DNA of 36,762 bases from an uncultured Bacteroidales bacterium. Lineage in GTDB: Bacteria; Bacteroidota; Bacteroidia; Bacteroidales; P3. The notes under the pieces are model-generated. The model ran no database searches, was not told the DNA's origin, and saw only the letters and a list, made by a program, of their open reading frames with translations. The position numbers were made by a program, and so were the translations under genes. The DNA lies in the NCBI GenBank assembly GCA_900317125.1, contig ONFR01000022.1, positions 1 to 36,762 of the forward strand, given 5' to 3'. Every line of letters begins with the position of its first letter. Position 1 is the first letter of the stretch. Shown here in pieces: positions 6,787 through 15,610 of the stretch.

Positions 6787-8478
6787 TTACTTTTGTTTGG
6801 CGTGGAGGGCGCGCTGCAGCTCGTTGTCGTATGGGACATACACACGATAGAAAGCGTTCTCGTCGAAAAGCGACTGCGCCATCAGCGACTTGTACCGGTT
6901 GCGGATGTGGTCGGCATATTTGTTCAGTGCGCCGGGATGACGGCGTATGCCTTTCTTGTCGGCGCACAGCAGTATGCGCTGCCATGTCTGCTCCGGCACC
7001 TTGTAATTCTTTACAAACGCATCGGCATCGGGGTACTGCTCCACCAGTTGGCTGTAGTTGTTGTACAAGTCCTTCTGAAGCACATCCTCAAGCACCTGCT
7101 TGTCCAGCAGCCGGTTGTAATACACCCAGTTGGTGTCGAGGATATAGGGCAGGGTGACATCGGGCTGTATGCCTCCGCCCCCATAGACCTTGCGGCCCTT
7201 CTTGGTGTGAAAACACTGCGAAGTGTCGGCCGTGGCGTTGAAGAGCGAATCGGCCGAAGTGTAGTTGGAGAAGACCCGGTCGAGATAATCCATATAATAG
7301 GCATCGCTCCCCTTGTCGTAGGGACGCTGGATGCAGCGGCCCGAAGGCGAGTAATAGCGGGCGATGGTCAGCAGTACAGCGTCGCCGGTAGGCAGGTCGA
7401 ACTGGCGTTGCACCAGTCCCTTGCCGAAGCTGCAGCGGCCTGCTATCAAACCGCGGTCGTTGTCCTGGATGGCACCGGCCACCACCTCGCTGGCACTGGC
7501 GGAAAACTCGTTGAGGAGAATCGTGAGACGGCCCGACTCAAACAAACCGCCAGCTGTGGCATAGATATTGCTGCGGGGCTGATGAGCCCCTTCGGTATAC
7601 ACTATCAGGTCGCCCTTGGGCAGCAACTCGTCGGCCATTCTCACCGCCGACTCGAGGGTGCCGCCCCTGTTGCCGCGCAAGTCCAGCACCAGGTGTTTCA
7701 TCCCCAACTTGTTCAGCTCGAGGAGTGCGTTATGGAACTCGTCCGACGTCGTTTCAGCAAAACGCGATACATGGATATAACCCGTCTGCTTGTCGATCAT
7801 GATAGCCACTGGGATAGAGGCATGGTGTATCACATCGCGCTTTATCTTGACGAGCAAAGGCTTCGGGCTTCCCTTCCTGTCCACCGTCAGGGTCACGGTG
7901 CTGTAGCGCGGACCCCTTATCAGGTCCACCACGGAAGTAATATCTCCCGACTCGACATCATTTGTCTCTTCGGCCTTGGCCTTTTTGTTCTTGCCCGACT
8001 TAGCCTTGGCTGCATCTTTGCCAGACTTAGGCTGGGAGACCCTAATGGAGTCCACCTTCAGAATGCGGTCGCCGGGTTGCATCCCCGCGAGTGCGCCGGG
8101 ACTGCCCTGTATGACACTCGACACACAGACGGTGTCGTTAATCAGGGCCAGTGTCACCCCGATGCCCTCGAAACGGCCCCGTATCAACTCCACCTCCTTG
8201 TCGTAATCCTGGGGTGAGAGATAGGAGCTATGGGGGTCGAGTGCCGACAGCATCGACTCCACCGCAATCGTGGAGAGCGAGTCGTGGTCCACCTCGTCCA
8301 CATAGAAGTGGTCGATAATCTGCATCAATGCCCCCGTGCGTTCGTCAGCCACAGGAACCATCAGTCCACTTGGCGTGTCGGACGGGGTACGTGGCGACAG
8401 CAACACACCGCACAGCAGCCCAATCGCCGCCGCCAACAGCACTACACCGAGGGAAAATGTGTATTTCTTCTCTGTCAT
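6787..8478 (-). CDS. S41 family C-terminal processing protease
   Basis: A 563-residue envelope serine protease. I place the start at the ATG at 8478 (MTEKKYTF) because the longer open frame would overlap the upstream Nudix gene. One N-terminal membrane anchor is at about residues 8-27. A PDZ domain lies at about 100-210, then the S41 core with VLDLRGNRGG, the nucleophile in NEFSASASE (Ser330) and the general base Lys in FGKGLVQ (Lys353). A Lys/Ala-rich low-complexity insert (about 149-175) interrupts the PDZ domain. CtpA/Tsp homologues trim or degrade periplasmic proteins by their C-termini. Confidence 0.92.
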   Translation of the reverse strand: MTEKKYTFSLGVVLLAAAIGLLCGVLLSPRTPSDTPSGLMVPVADERTGALMQIIDHFYVDEVDHDSLSTIAVESMLSALDPHSSYLSPQDYDKEVELIRGRFEGIGVTLALINDTVCVSSVIQGSPGALAGMQPGDRILKVDSIRVSQPKSGKDAAKAKSGKNKKAKAEETNDVESGDITSVVDLIRGPRYSTVTLTVDRKGSPKPLLVKIKRDVIHHASIPVAIMIDKQTGYIHVSRFAETTSDEFHNALLELNKLGMKHLVLDLRGNRGGTLESAVRMADELLPKGDLIVYTEGAHQPRSNIYATAGGLFESGRLTILLNEFSASASEVVAGAIQDNDRGLIAGRCSFGKGLVQRQFDLPTGDAVLLTIARYYSPSGRCIQRPYDKGSDAYYMDYLDRVFSNYTSADSLFNATADTSQCFHTKKGRKVYGGGGIQPDVTLPYILDTNWVYYNRLLDKQVLEDVLQKDLYNNYSQLVEQYPDADAFVKNYKVPEQTWQRILLCADKKGIRRHPGALNKYADHIRNRYKSLMAQSLFDENAFYRVYVPYDNELQRALHAKQK

Positions 8479-8506
8479 AATAACGTTCGTATAACGGAAC
8501 CGCCTA

Positions 8507-8971
8507 TTATTTATTGTACGCAGCAGTACTTGCCCCACCGCAACGCCGTGCCACCGCCGCCGCCACTATCTCGTCGTGGTCGAAAGCCAGGGGCGGCAGT
8601 TGGTCGAGAGGGAACCAACGCGCCTCGCGGGCATCGTCGCCACCCTTCACGGGGCACTCCTCCACCTCGGCCATAAACGCCACGGTGACGGTACGCCCAC
8701 GGGGGTCGCGGTCCACTCGGCTGAAACTGCCCAGCTCCACCAACGGACCCAGCAAGGCGCATCCCGTCTCCTCATGCAGCTCGCGGCGGGCGCAGGCCTC
8801 GAGGGTCTCGTCCATCTCCATAAAGCCTCCGGGCAGTGCCCACATGCCTTTGTAGGGGTCGCCTCCACGTAGCACCAACAGCAGCGAATGGGTGCCGTCC
8901 TTTCGTTCGCCGAACACCACACAGTCTGCCGTCAACATTGGCCGGGGATAGCGGTAGGAATACATCTCCAT
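8507..8971 (-). CDS. Nudix hydrolase
   Basis: A 154-residue cytoplasmic Nudix-fold pyrophosphohydrolase. The box G-x5-E-x7-R-E-L-x-E-E-x-G is complete at residues 49-70 (G49, E55, R63, E64, E67, E68, G70), so it should bind Mg2+ and be active. The preceding ALPGGF and following FSRVDRDPRG resemble the ADP-ribose pyrophosphatase/NadR-Nudix branch, but the substrate is not certain. It lies 3 bp after cysS and 28 bp before the S41 protease gene. Confidence 0.93.
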   Translation of the reverse strand: MEMYSYRYPRPMLTADCVVFGERKDGTHSLLLVLRGGDPYKGMWALPGGFMEMDETLEACARRELHEETGCALLGPLVELGSFSRVDRDPRGRTVTVAFMAEVEECPVKGGDDAREARWFPLDQLPPLAFDHDEIVAAAVARRCGGASTAAYNK

Positions 8972-8974
8972 GTA

Positions 8975-10441
8975 TCAATTCAATTCGTAGGTGGCGCCGT
9001 CTTTGCCGTCCTTCACGGTGACACCGAGGGCACCCAGTTCGTCGCGAATCTTGTCGCTCGTGGCCCAGTCCTTGTTGGCCTTGGCTGTGGCGCGGGCGTC
9101 GAGAATCATCTTCATCAAGCCGTCGACCAATGCGGTATTGTCCTTGGCCGACTCGTCGCGAAGACCCATCACCTCGAACACAAAGGTGTCCATCACACCC
9201 TTCAGCTCGTCGATGTCGGCCTGGGAGAGGGTGGCCTTCTTGTCGTAGACGGTGTTGATGACCTTGGCCATGTCGAACAGATGGCTGATGACAATGGGGG
9301 TATTCAGGTCGTCGTTCATGGCGTCGTAGCACAGCTGGCGATAACCGCTCACATCCACGCTGCTGCTCTTTGAGGGCTGCAGACGGCCGAGGGTCTTATA
9401 CGCCTGCATCAGGCGGGTATAGCCTTTCTCGGCGGCCACGAGGGCCTCGTTGCTGAAGTCCACCGTGCTGCGGTAGTGTGCCTGCAGGATGAAGAAACGT
9501 ATCGTCATCGGCGCGTAAGCCTGCGTCAACAGCTCGTGCTTGCCGGTGAAAAACTCGTCGAGGGTGATAAAGTTGCCCAACGATTTGCCCATCTTCTGAC
9601 CGTTGATGGTAATCATGTTGTTGTGCATCCAGTAGCGGCAGGGGCCGTGGCCGCACACCGAGGTCTGCTGGGCAATCTCGCTCTCGTGGTGGGGGAACAT
9701 CAAGTCCATGCCGCCGCCGTGGATGTCGAAGGTCTCGCCCAGATATTTAGTGCCCATGGCGGTGCACTCGGTATGCCAGCCGGGGAAACCGACGCTCCAA
9801 GGCGAGTTCCAGCGCATGATATGCTCGGGCTGTGCCTTCTTCCAGAGGGCGAAGTCGCCGCTGAAGCGCTTCTCCTCCTGGCCGTCGAGGTCGCGGGTGG
9901 TGGAGAGCATCTCCTCAATCACGCGGCCGCTCAACCGGCCATAGCTCTTGAAATCTTCGTGGTACTTGCGCACATCGAAGTACACGCTGCCGTTGCTCAC
10001 GTAGGCATAGCCGGCGTCCAGTATGCGCTGCACCAGTTCAATCTGCTCCATCACATGTCCCGAGGCGAGGGGCTCGATGCTGGGACGCAGCACATTCAGC
10101 GCATCCATTGCAGCATGGTAGCGGTTGGTGTAGTACTGTGCCACCTCCATGGGTTCCAACTGCTCGAGGCGGGCCTTCTTGGCAATCTTGTCCTCGCCCT
10201 CGTCAGCATCGTGCTCCAAATGTCCCACATCGGTGATGTTACGCACATAGCGCACCTTGTAGCCGATGTGCCGCAGATAGCGGTACAAGACATCGAACGT
10301 GATGGCCGGGCGGGCATGGCCGAGATGGCCGTCGCCATACACCGTGGGTCCGCACACATACATGCCCACATGGTCGGGCGTGATGGGTTTGAAAAGCTCT
10401 TTCTGATGCGAAAGAGTATTGTAAATCAACAACTGTTGCAT
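8975..10441 (-). CDS. cysS: cysteinyl-tRNA synthetase
   Basis: A 488-residue class I aminoacyl-tRNA synthetase charging tRNA-Cys. Seen: Zn ligand Cys30 in YVCGPTVYG, the HIGH signature as HLGH at residues 39-42, further Zn ligands in GWHTEC (Cys227) and PHHESE, and the KMSKS loop as KMGKS at 284-288. The length fits CysRS. The transcript likely starts from the -7 box at 10466-10473, giving a very short leader. It heads the block continuing into the Nudix and S41 genes. Confidence 0.97.
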   Translation of the reverse strand: MQQLLIYNTLSHQKELFKPITPDHVGMYVCGPTVYGDGHLGHARPAITFDVLYRYLRHIGYKVRYVRNITDVGHLEHDADEGEDKIAKKARLEQLEPMEVAQYYTNRYHAAMDALNVLRPSIEPLASGHVMEQIELVQRILDAGYAYVSNGSVYFDVRKYHEDFKSYGRLSGRVIEEMLSTTRDLDGQEEKRFSGDFALWKKAQPEHIMRWNSPWSVGFPGWHTECTAMGTKYLGETFDIHGGGMDLMFPHHESEIAQQTSVCGHGPCRYWMHNNMITINGQKMGKSLGNFITLDEFFTGKHELLTQAYAPMTIRFFILQAHYRSTVDFSNEALVAAEKGYTRLMQAYKTLGRLQPSKSSSVDVSGYRQLCYDAMNDDLNTPIVISHLFDMAKVINTVYDKKATLSQADIDELKGVMDTFVFEVMGLRDESAKDNTALVDGLMKMILDARATAKANKDWATSDKIRDELGALGVTVKDGKDGATYELN

Positions 10442-10465
10442 ATATCTCTTCTAAATATTGTTTTG

Positions 10466-10473
10466 CAAAGATA
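10466..10473 (-). promoter_or_regulatory. -7 box upstream of cysS
   Basis: The minus strand reads TATCTTTGC, 24 nt upstream of the cysS start codon. A possible -33 TTG is at 10496-10498, with a slightly long 22-nt spacer. Confidence 0.65.
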
Positions 10474-10548
10474 AGAATAATCCACAGTCAATGCGCAATG
10501 ATTCATTACACATCAACACTTCGCAACACGCACTATCCTCCGTCTCAA

Positions 10549-11523
10549 TCAATCGTCGTACTCGTAATAGTGGGTCACGCGCTCCAAGCTCCTGAAGTCG
10601 TCCTCCTCGGGCAGCGTGAACACGCTTTCGTGTTGGCTCTCGATCGGCCAGTCGTTTTTATAGACGTAGTTGTAGGTATCCTCCATCACCTGCTCTTTCT
10701 CCATACCGGCATACTTGACGGTGGTAACCGATTTGACGATATTGTTCTTGTTGGCAAACACAATCCCGTCGGAAGCATATCCGTTCAGCGTATAGAGGAA
10801 ATGGTTGAAGGGGTTGGTCTTGTTGTCGTAGGTGTAGACAACATCCATGTTCATGAAATCGTCCTTGACATTCATCTGGCCGACATTTTCGCCATTCCAC
10901 GTCAGGGTGACATACTGCACCGTCACGCCCTTGGCGCCGGGGTCGGCCTGTCTTTCGGCGGGGAGGCGTTTCCAGCCCATGGAGGCCTGCAACTCTTCAA
11001 CCCAGCGGCTCAGCATCCCTTGTCCGGCACTCTTGTGGTCAAGTTCGCGCATGTGGACATCGATTTTAGAAACCTTGTTGCCGTCATAGACGAAGAAGTA
11101 GGTGGTAAACGGAGCGGAAGTGCTGACCTCCTTGTCGTACAGCTCGGCCTTGCGCATCTGCTTGCCATTGTAGGTGAAAAGCATATACTCGGTCGAACTC
11201 TCGATGCGGCTGACACGGCTGCCGTCGTAAGTGAAAGTCAAGGTCTCCTCTTTACCGCCGGGTACAACCTCGGGGCTGTAGACAATCTTCTTCAGCTTGC
11301 CGTTATCCCAGTCCCAGGTCTCTGCCAGCACTTTGGGGGTGGACGTCTGATTGACGGTCGCCCAAGTACCGGTGGCGGCATCCATCCGCTGCTCCTCAAT
11401 CGAGGTGGAACGATACACTTTCTCTATTTTCTGTTTGGGGTTGTAGCGACCCTCTTTCTCACCACAAGCTCCCAACATACAGATTGTTGCAAGAGCCAAA
11501 ACGCAAAATAAACTCCTTTTCAT
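10549..11523 (-). CDS. lipoprotein of unknown function, paralogue A
   Basis: A 324-residue SPII lipoprotein: signal peptide 1-19 with lipobox LGAC, lipidated Cys20, then GEKEGRYNPKQKIEKVY. The mature part is full of short beta-strand repeats of the type YDGSRVSRIES, WDNGKLKKIVY and YDGNKVSKIDV, similar in style to YD/RHS-like or DUF4595-type beta sheets. It is clearly homologous to the protein at 12067-13047 over its full length (same CxEKEGxYNPKxKI start and same YxYD endings), so the pair arose by tandem duplication. Probably located in the outer membrane. The function is not known. Confidence 0.85.
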   Translation of the reverse strand: MKRSLFCVLALATICMLGACGEKEGRYNPKQKIEKVYRSTSIEEQRMDAATGTWATVNQTSTPKVLAETWDWDNGKLKKIVYSPEVVPGGKEETLTFTYDGSRVSRIESSTEYMLFTYNGKQMRKAELYDKEVSTSAPFTTYFFVYDGNKVSKIDVHMRELDHKSAGQGMLSRWVEELQASMGWKRLPAERQADPGAKGVTVQYVTLTWNGENVGQMNVKDDFMNMDVVYTYDNKTNPFNHFLYTLNGYASDGIVFANKNNIVKSVTTVKYAGMEKEQVMEDTYNYVYKNDWPIESQHESVFTLPEEDDFRSLERVTHYYEYDD

Positions 11524-11567
11524 GTTGTTTTCTTTGTTGTTATCCAGGTCCTTGTTCAGCCTGTAAC

Positions 11568-11602
11568 GCCTCCGGGCGGGACCCTTTCGCCCGGAAGCGG
11601 CT
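11568..11602 (-). promoter_or_regulatory. GC-rich leader hairpin
   Basis: Stem arms CCGGGCG (11572-11578) and CGCCCGG (11588-11594) have a 9-nt loop and extra GCC/GGC pairing outside. The T-run (ATTTTTT) lies on the plus-strand side, so it would act as a terminator only for rightward transcripts. On the minus strand it lies about 45 nt upstream of the lipoprotein start and could be a leader structure. Confidence 0.45.
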
Positions 11603-11729
11603 ATTTTTTACCTTTTCACTATCATAACGTGTGCGCGGTGTTTTTATTACTATATACCACAAAAAAATTATTCCCCACCCGCAAAACGGCCATCGCAACC
11701 GCCCTTACGCCCTTCAATCTCCTATCGAT

Positions 11730-11762
11730 ACAGCATTGTTACAGTATTGTTACAGCATCGTT
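11730..11762. repeat. three 11-bp tandem repeats
   Basis: ACAGCATTGTT, ACAGTATTGTT and ACAGCATCGTT follow each other directly. An 11-bp period is about one helical turn, so the repeats face the same side of DNA, as in protein-binding arrays. They lie within the long inverted structure reaching to 11816. Confidence 0.7.
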
Positions 11763-12066
11763 ATCCTTTCCCCTAACGGTTAACGATGGGAAAAGGAGGG
11801 AGGAAGGATGCTGTATGCGACGAAGGCAGAGGGGAAAGGGCGGATTGGCACAGGAGGGGCGTAGGTTTGGATGAAAATGCTTGATGAGACAACACAAGTG
11901 TCGCTCCCCAACCTTCGCGCCCTTTCCGCAGTTGCTGCCGGCATCCAGTGGGGGATGGCTTCGGGCTGCTGCGGCGTTGGCGGGATGAGGACCGGGGAGC
12001 GACAGAGATGCACGCTATGGGACGCGGTGACGGGACAGCCCGTCAAGGCATCAGCGCATTTGCGGT

Positions 12067-13047
12067 TTATTTATACTCGAAGTAGTTGGTGGAGGTGCTG
12101 TTGACTTTGTAATCTTCTTCGTTGATGGTGGTAGTCATGGCCTGGCTGGTGGGCCAGCTGCCGTCGTAGGTGTAGGTGTAGTTCATCTCCGAGACAGAGG
12201 GTTCGCCCATGAAGGTTTCTTTGGATACTGCCTTGACCACATTGTTCTTGTTGAAAGCGGCGGTGGAGGCGTCTTCCAGCATGCCGAACATGCCGAAGAG
12301 GAAGTGCTGGTAGGGGTTTTTCTTGTTGTCGTAGGTGAAGCTGACCTCAGCATTCATGGTCATCCCCATCATGGTCATTGACGTTTCCATTTTGCTGACA
12401 TTGTCGCCGTCCCAGGTGAGCTTGATGGGGATGGTCATTCCTGCTTTTGCATCATTAGTGCGCATGGTGTTGCTAATCTTGGCGATGGCCATGTCGGCTT
12501 GCTCGAAAGTGGGCAGAATCTCGCGGAACACCACTTGCTCGAGGCGGCGTGCAGAAGCTTTGTCCAAATCGATACCTTCACCGGTGACTTTGATTTCGAC
12601 GACTTTGCCGTCCTTGTAGACGAAATCGAATTGGACTATCGGGGCAGCGGTGTTCTCTGTATCGTACATTGCGCAGCTCTTCAGCTCTTTGCCGTTGTAG
12701 GAGAAGGTCATATATTGACCGTCGCCCTCGGCACGGACCATCTGATTGCCGTCGTAGGAGAAGTTGATGACGTCCTCCACTTCGGTGGAAGCATTTTGTT
12801 CGTAGAAAGTGATTTTTGCCAGTTTCTTGCCATCCCAGGTCCAAGCCTCGGAAAGGTACTTGGCCACGGTGACGGTGTCGGAGTACCAACGGCCTCTCGA
12901 TCCGTCGAGACTGCTGTGAATCGTAACACTGGACTTGTAGATGTTGGCGATTTTCTTTTTGGGGTTGTAGACACCCTCTTTTTCGGAACATGCGGCAAAG
13001 AGGCAAAGGGCTGCCAGTGCCATGACTAAGAATGATGTTTTCTTCAT
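12067..13047 (-). CDS. lipoprotein of unknown function, paralogue B
   Basis: A 326-residue SPII lipoprotein with signal peptide 1-19, lipobox FAAC and Cys20, followed by SEKEGVYNPKKKIANIY. The body repeats W/YDGxxLxKI strands (for example WDGKKLAKITFYEQ, YDGNQMVRAE, WDGDNVSKME). It is the tandem paralogue of 10549-11523, and the leaders also look related just upstream of each ATG (a GGTCC block about 28 nt upstream). It is divergently arranged from ackA across 364 bp. The function is unknown; it is probably envelope-located. Confidence 0.85.
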   Translation of the reverse strand: MKKTSFLVMALAALCLFAACSEKEGVYNPKKKIANIYKSSVTIHSSLDGSRGRWYSDTVTVAKYLSEAWTWDGKKLAKITFYEQNASTEVEDVINFSYDGNQMVRAEGDGQYMTFSYNGKELKSCAMYDTENTAAPIVQFDFVYKDGKVVEIKVTGEGIDLDKASARRLEQVVFREILPTFEQADMAIAKISNTMRTNDAKAGMTIPIKLTWDGDNVSKMETSMTMMGMTMNAEVSFTYDNKKNPYQHFLFGMFGMLEDASTAAFNKNNVVKAVSKETFMGEPSVSEMNYTYTYDGSWPTSQAMTTTINEEDYKVNSTSTNYFEYK

Positions 13048-13411
13048 TTTGTTGATGTTTTTAGTCTGGGTCCGCTTGATGTGTATCCGCAGGAGACGGG
13101 GGAACCCTGTGCCGCGTCCGTCCAGCGGGGTGTTTGTTTATATAAACGACAAGGGGGGCGATTTCTTACATCCTTCTAAGTTAAAAAAACCTAAATAAAT
13201 TGGAAGTTGGAAATATCGGGGCGATGATTTGCCCGTCACTGCGAGGTCTCAATATTCATCTTTCAATTTTTAATCGATACGGTGTCAGCATCTTATCTCC
13301 AGAGGTGAAGTTTTAACTTTTCGCATTGGAGATTTCTTTGTATCTTTGAAAATTCATATTTTGTGAATAAAAACAAGAATAATCTAACAAACAAACACTT
13401 AAATAAGATCT
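13048..13411. other. 364-bp divergent intergenic region
   Basis: Holds the leader of the minus-strand lipoprotein and the promoter of the plus-strand ackA gene. A perfect 12-bp palindrome GTTTATATAAAC lies at about 13136-13147 and could be a regulator site. Otherwise nothing specific is seen. Confidence 0.45.
13341..13348 (+). promoter_or_regulatory. -7 box of ackA
   Basis: TATCTTTG, 63 nt before the acetate kinase ATG. A clear -33 TTTG is missing at the ideal distance (the region reads ACTTTTCGC). Confidence 0.6.
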
Positions 13412-14620
13412 ATGAAAATATTGGTTCTTAATTGTGGCAGTTCGTCAATCAAATATCAGCTGATTGACATGGCCAACAACGCCGAGGTGATGGCCAAGGG
13501 CCTCCTGGAGCGCATCGGACTGGAAATGGGCGAGTTTACCCATAAGTATCATGGCGAGAAGCACTACGAGCAGCTTCCCATCCCCGACCATACGGCGGGT
13601 ATCAAGATTGTCCTCAATGCACTTATCGACCCGAAGATGGGTGTCATCAAGGACTTCAAGGAGATTGGTGCTGTCGGCAACCGCATCGCCCATGGCGGCG
13701 AGGCATTCGACAAGAGTGTCATCGTCACCGACGAGGTGATTGAGACCATCAAGTCCCTCACCCATCTGGCTCCGCTGCACACCCCCGGCAACCTGGCTGG
13801 TATCTATGCCATGCGCGAGGTGCTGCCCGGCGTGCCGCAGGTGGCTGTGTTCGACACTGCTTTCCACAGCACGCTGCCCCCGAAGAGCTACCTCTACGGT
13901 CTGCCTTACGAGTATTACGAGAAGTACGGTGTGCGCCGCTACGGTTTCCACGGCACCAGCCACAAGTTCGTTGCCGAGAAGGCCGCCAAGATGATTGGCC
14001 GCGACTGGAAGGAGCTGAACATCATCAGCTGCCATCTGGGCAGCGGTGCCTCCATCTGCGCCATCAAGCAGGGCAAGAGCTTCGACACCACCATGGGCAT
14101 GACCCCGCTGGAGGGCCTGATTATGGGCTCCCGTCCCGGCGACGTAGACCCCGGTGTCATCGAGTTCATCATCAAGAAAGAGATTACCGAGAACGGCAAG
14201 GACTGGAAGGACATCACCAAGATGCTGAACAAGCAGAGCGGCTTGGTGGGTATCAGCGGCGGCAAACAGGACATGCGCGACATCCGCGCCGGGCGTGATG
14301 CCGGCGACGAGCGCGCCACCTACGCCTTCGATATGTTCGCCCAGCGTGTGAAACGCTACATCGGCGGCTACATGGCCGAGATGGGCGGCTGCGACCTGCT
14401 GCTGTTCACAGGCGGTATTGGCGAGAACGCCTGGTTCATGCGCCGTCCCATACTGGAGAACATGGAATGCCTCGGCATCAAGATTGACTTCTCGAAGAAC
14501 GACAACGTGATGGGCGAGGACATCATCCTCAGCACGCCCGACTCGAAGATGGCCGTCGTGGTGGTGACCACCGACGAGGAATACGTCATCGCAAGCGACA
14601 CCTACAACCTGGTAAAGTAG
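13412..14620 (+). CDS. ackA: acetate kinase
   Basis: A 402-residue cytoplasmic kinase that interconverts acetyl phosphate + ADP and acetate + ATP, the ATP-forming last step of acetate fermentation. Seen: LVLNCGSSSIKYQL at 4-17 (ASKHA phosphate 1 motif), RIAHGGE, VFDTAFH, GFHGTSHKFV, CHLGSGASI and FTGGIGENA, all hallmark AckA blocks. Length is normal. Its usual partner pta is not adjacent; the gene stands alone between a promoter at 13341 and a strong terminator at 14636-14673. Confidence 0.98.
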   Translation: MKILVLNCGSSSIKYQLIDMANNAEVMAKGLLERIGLEMGEFTHKYHGEKHYEQLPIPDHTAGIKIVLNALIDPKMGVIKDFKEIGAVGNRIAHGGEAFDKSVIVTDEVIETIKSLTHLAPLHTPGNLAGIYAMREVLPGVPQVAVFDTAFHSTLPPKSYLYGLPYEYYEKYGVRRYGFHGTSHKFVAEKAAKMIGRDWKELNIISCHLGSGASICAIKQGKSFDTTMGMTPLEGLIMGSRPGDVDPGVIEFIIKKEITENGKDWKDITKMLNKQSGLVGISGGKQDMRDIRAGRDAGDERATYAFDMFAQRVKRYIGGYMAEMGGCDLLLFTGGIGENAWFMRRPILENMECLGIKIDFSKNDNVMGEDIILSTPDSKMAVVVVTTDEEYVIASDTYNLVK

Positions 14621-14635
14621 GTCCGACGGATATGT

Positions 14636-14673
14636 GAAGTGTGAATTGCATCGCCAATTCACACTTCTTTTTT
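14636..14673 (+). terminator. intrinsic terminator after ackA
   Basis: A perfect 13-bp stem GAAGTGTGAATTG / CAATTCACACTTC with a 6-nt loop is followed by six T residues. It ends the ackA transcript. Confidence 0.9.
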
Positions 14674-14710
14674 CACTATTGACTATTACCAACAAACTAA
14701 AATAAAACCC

Positions 14711-15553
14711 ATGAAAGGCATTCCCTTCGTTCCCAAGCCGCCGCGTATCGACCCCAACGGCAGTATCTCGCGCACCCTGCTGCTTACTGTCATCGGTACC
14801 ACCATCTCCATCATCCTCACCTTCGGCACCAGCCAGCTGCTGCAGACACACCGCAAGGCCAAAGACCGCAAGATGACCGCCATGATGGTGATGGGCAACA
14901 TCGAGTCGTATGCCTCAGAGCTGGACGATATTTCATTCCAACTGGGTTGGCGCGACACCCTGGCGACCATCCTCCTCGCCATCCCGCAGGACTCACTCGA
15001 CGACCCCAAATACTCCTCCACAATCGAGTCGGTCGTCATGTTGTTCGGGCTTCCCAGCTTCACCTACGACAACACTGCCGAGCAGATCTTCTCCAACACC
15101 ATCGAGACTTGGAAGAACATGGGGAATTTCCAGTTCATCAGCAATGTGGGTGACTGTTTCAGCGCGATGCATTCCATACAGGAGGAATATATGAAATACG
15201 CCAACGAGAACATGGCCCTCATGGGGAAGATTACCCAACATCCCGACCAGTACCCGGGCAATTCGAGAGGCTCTAAAATCCTGCTCAACCCCGACATCCG
15301 CGTCAAGATGCGCACCCTCCACCGCCGCACCTCCTACTATAAGTATCTGGCAGAATATATGCGCTACCTCAACGCCATCAACATGAAGCTCATGGACGTG
15401 ACCGAGGAGAAGGTGCTGAAGTTTGTCAACGAGAAGGACGAAGAGGTGGAGGTGGACCGCCCCATCCCCTATCAGCAGAACTATAACGCTGCCGACATCG
15501 ACCTGGCGGGCATCAAGAACATCCCCGAGTGGATTGACAACCACCACTTCTGA
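14711..15553 (+). CDS. membrane-anchored protein of unknown function
   Basis: A 280-residue protein with one N-terminal transmembrane helix (about residues 21-44) after a short, Pro-rich cytoplasmic tail. The rest is mostly helical and polar (for example KAKDRKMTAMMVMGNIESYASELDDI), probably on the periplasmic side. I do not recognise a family. It lies on the same strand as the YARHG-type and PH-like membrane protein genes that follow, with a 57-bp gap to the next, so these may form one envelope-related unit. Confidence 0.75.
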   Translation: MKGIPFVPKPPRIDPNGSISRTLLLTVIGTTISIILTFGTSQLLQTHRKAKDRKMTAMMVMGNIESYASELDDISFQLGWRDTLATILLAIPQDSLDDPKYSSTIESVVMLFGLPSFTYDNTAEQIFSNTIETWKNMGNFQFISNVGDCFSAMHSIQEEYMKYANENMALMGKITQHPDQYPGNSRGSKILLNPDIRVKMRTLHRRTSYYKYLAEYMRYLNAINMKLMDVTEEKVLKFVNEKDEEVEVDRPIPYQQNYNAADIDLAGIKNIPEWIDNHHF

Positions 15554-15610
15554 TTGCCCTGCGGCAAATCATATTTGTTTCATTTTTCACTTTTCAATTT
15601 TCAATTAATA

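Larger units (their letters stand above)
11524..12066. other. 543-bp intergenic region between the paralogous lipoprotein genes
   Basis: No gene is supported. It holds a GC-rich hairpin (11568-11602) in the leader of the 10549-11523 gene, three 11-bp tandem repeats (11730-11762), and a nested inverted repeat whose outer arms ATACAGCAT / ATGCTGTAT are at 11728-11736 and 11808-11816. The part from about 11820 to 12060 shows open frames on both strands but no recognisable protein. Confidence 0.5.

Noticed and set aside
6784..8217. 477-codon frame antisense to the S41 protease gene
   Set aside because: Opposite strand of a clear protease gene; Val/Gly/His-rich translation typical of a shadow frame.
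11780..12046. 88-codon minus-strand frame in the lipoprotein spacer
   Set aside because: Pro/Ser-rich without conserved features and overlapping the inverted repeat; unsupported as a gene.
13445..14851. 468-codon frame antisense to ackA
   Set aside because: It is a shadow of the GC-rich, codon-biased ackA gene, whose protein motifs are unmistakable; the antisense product has no domain.
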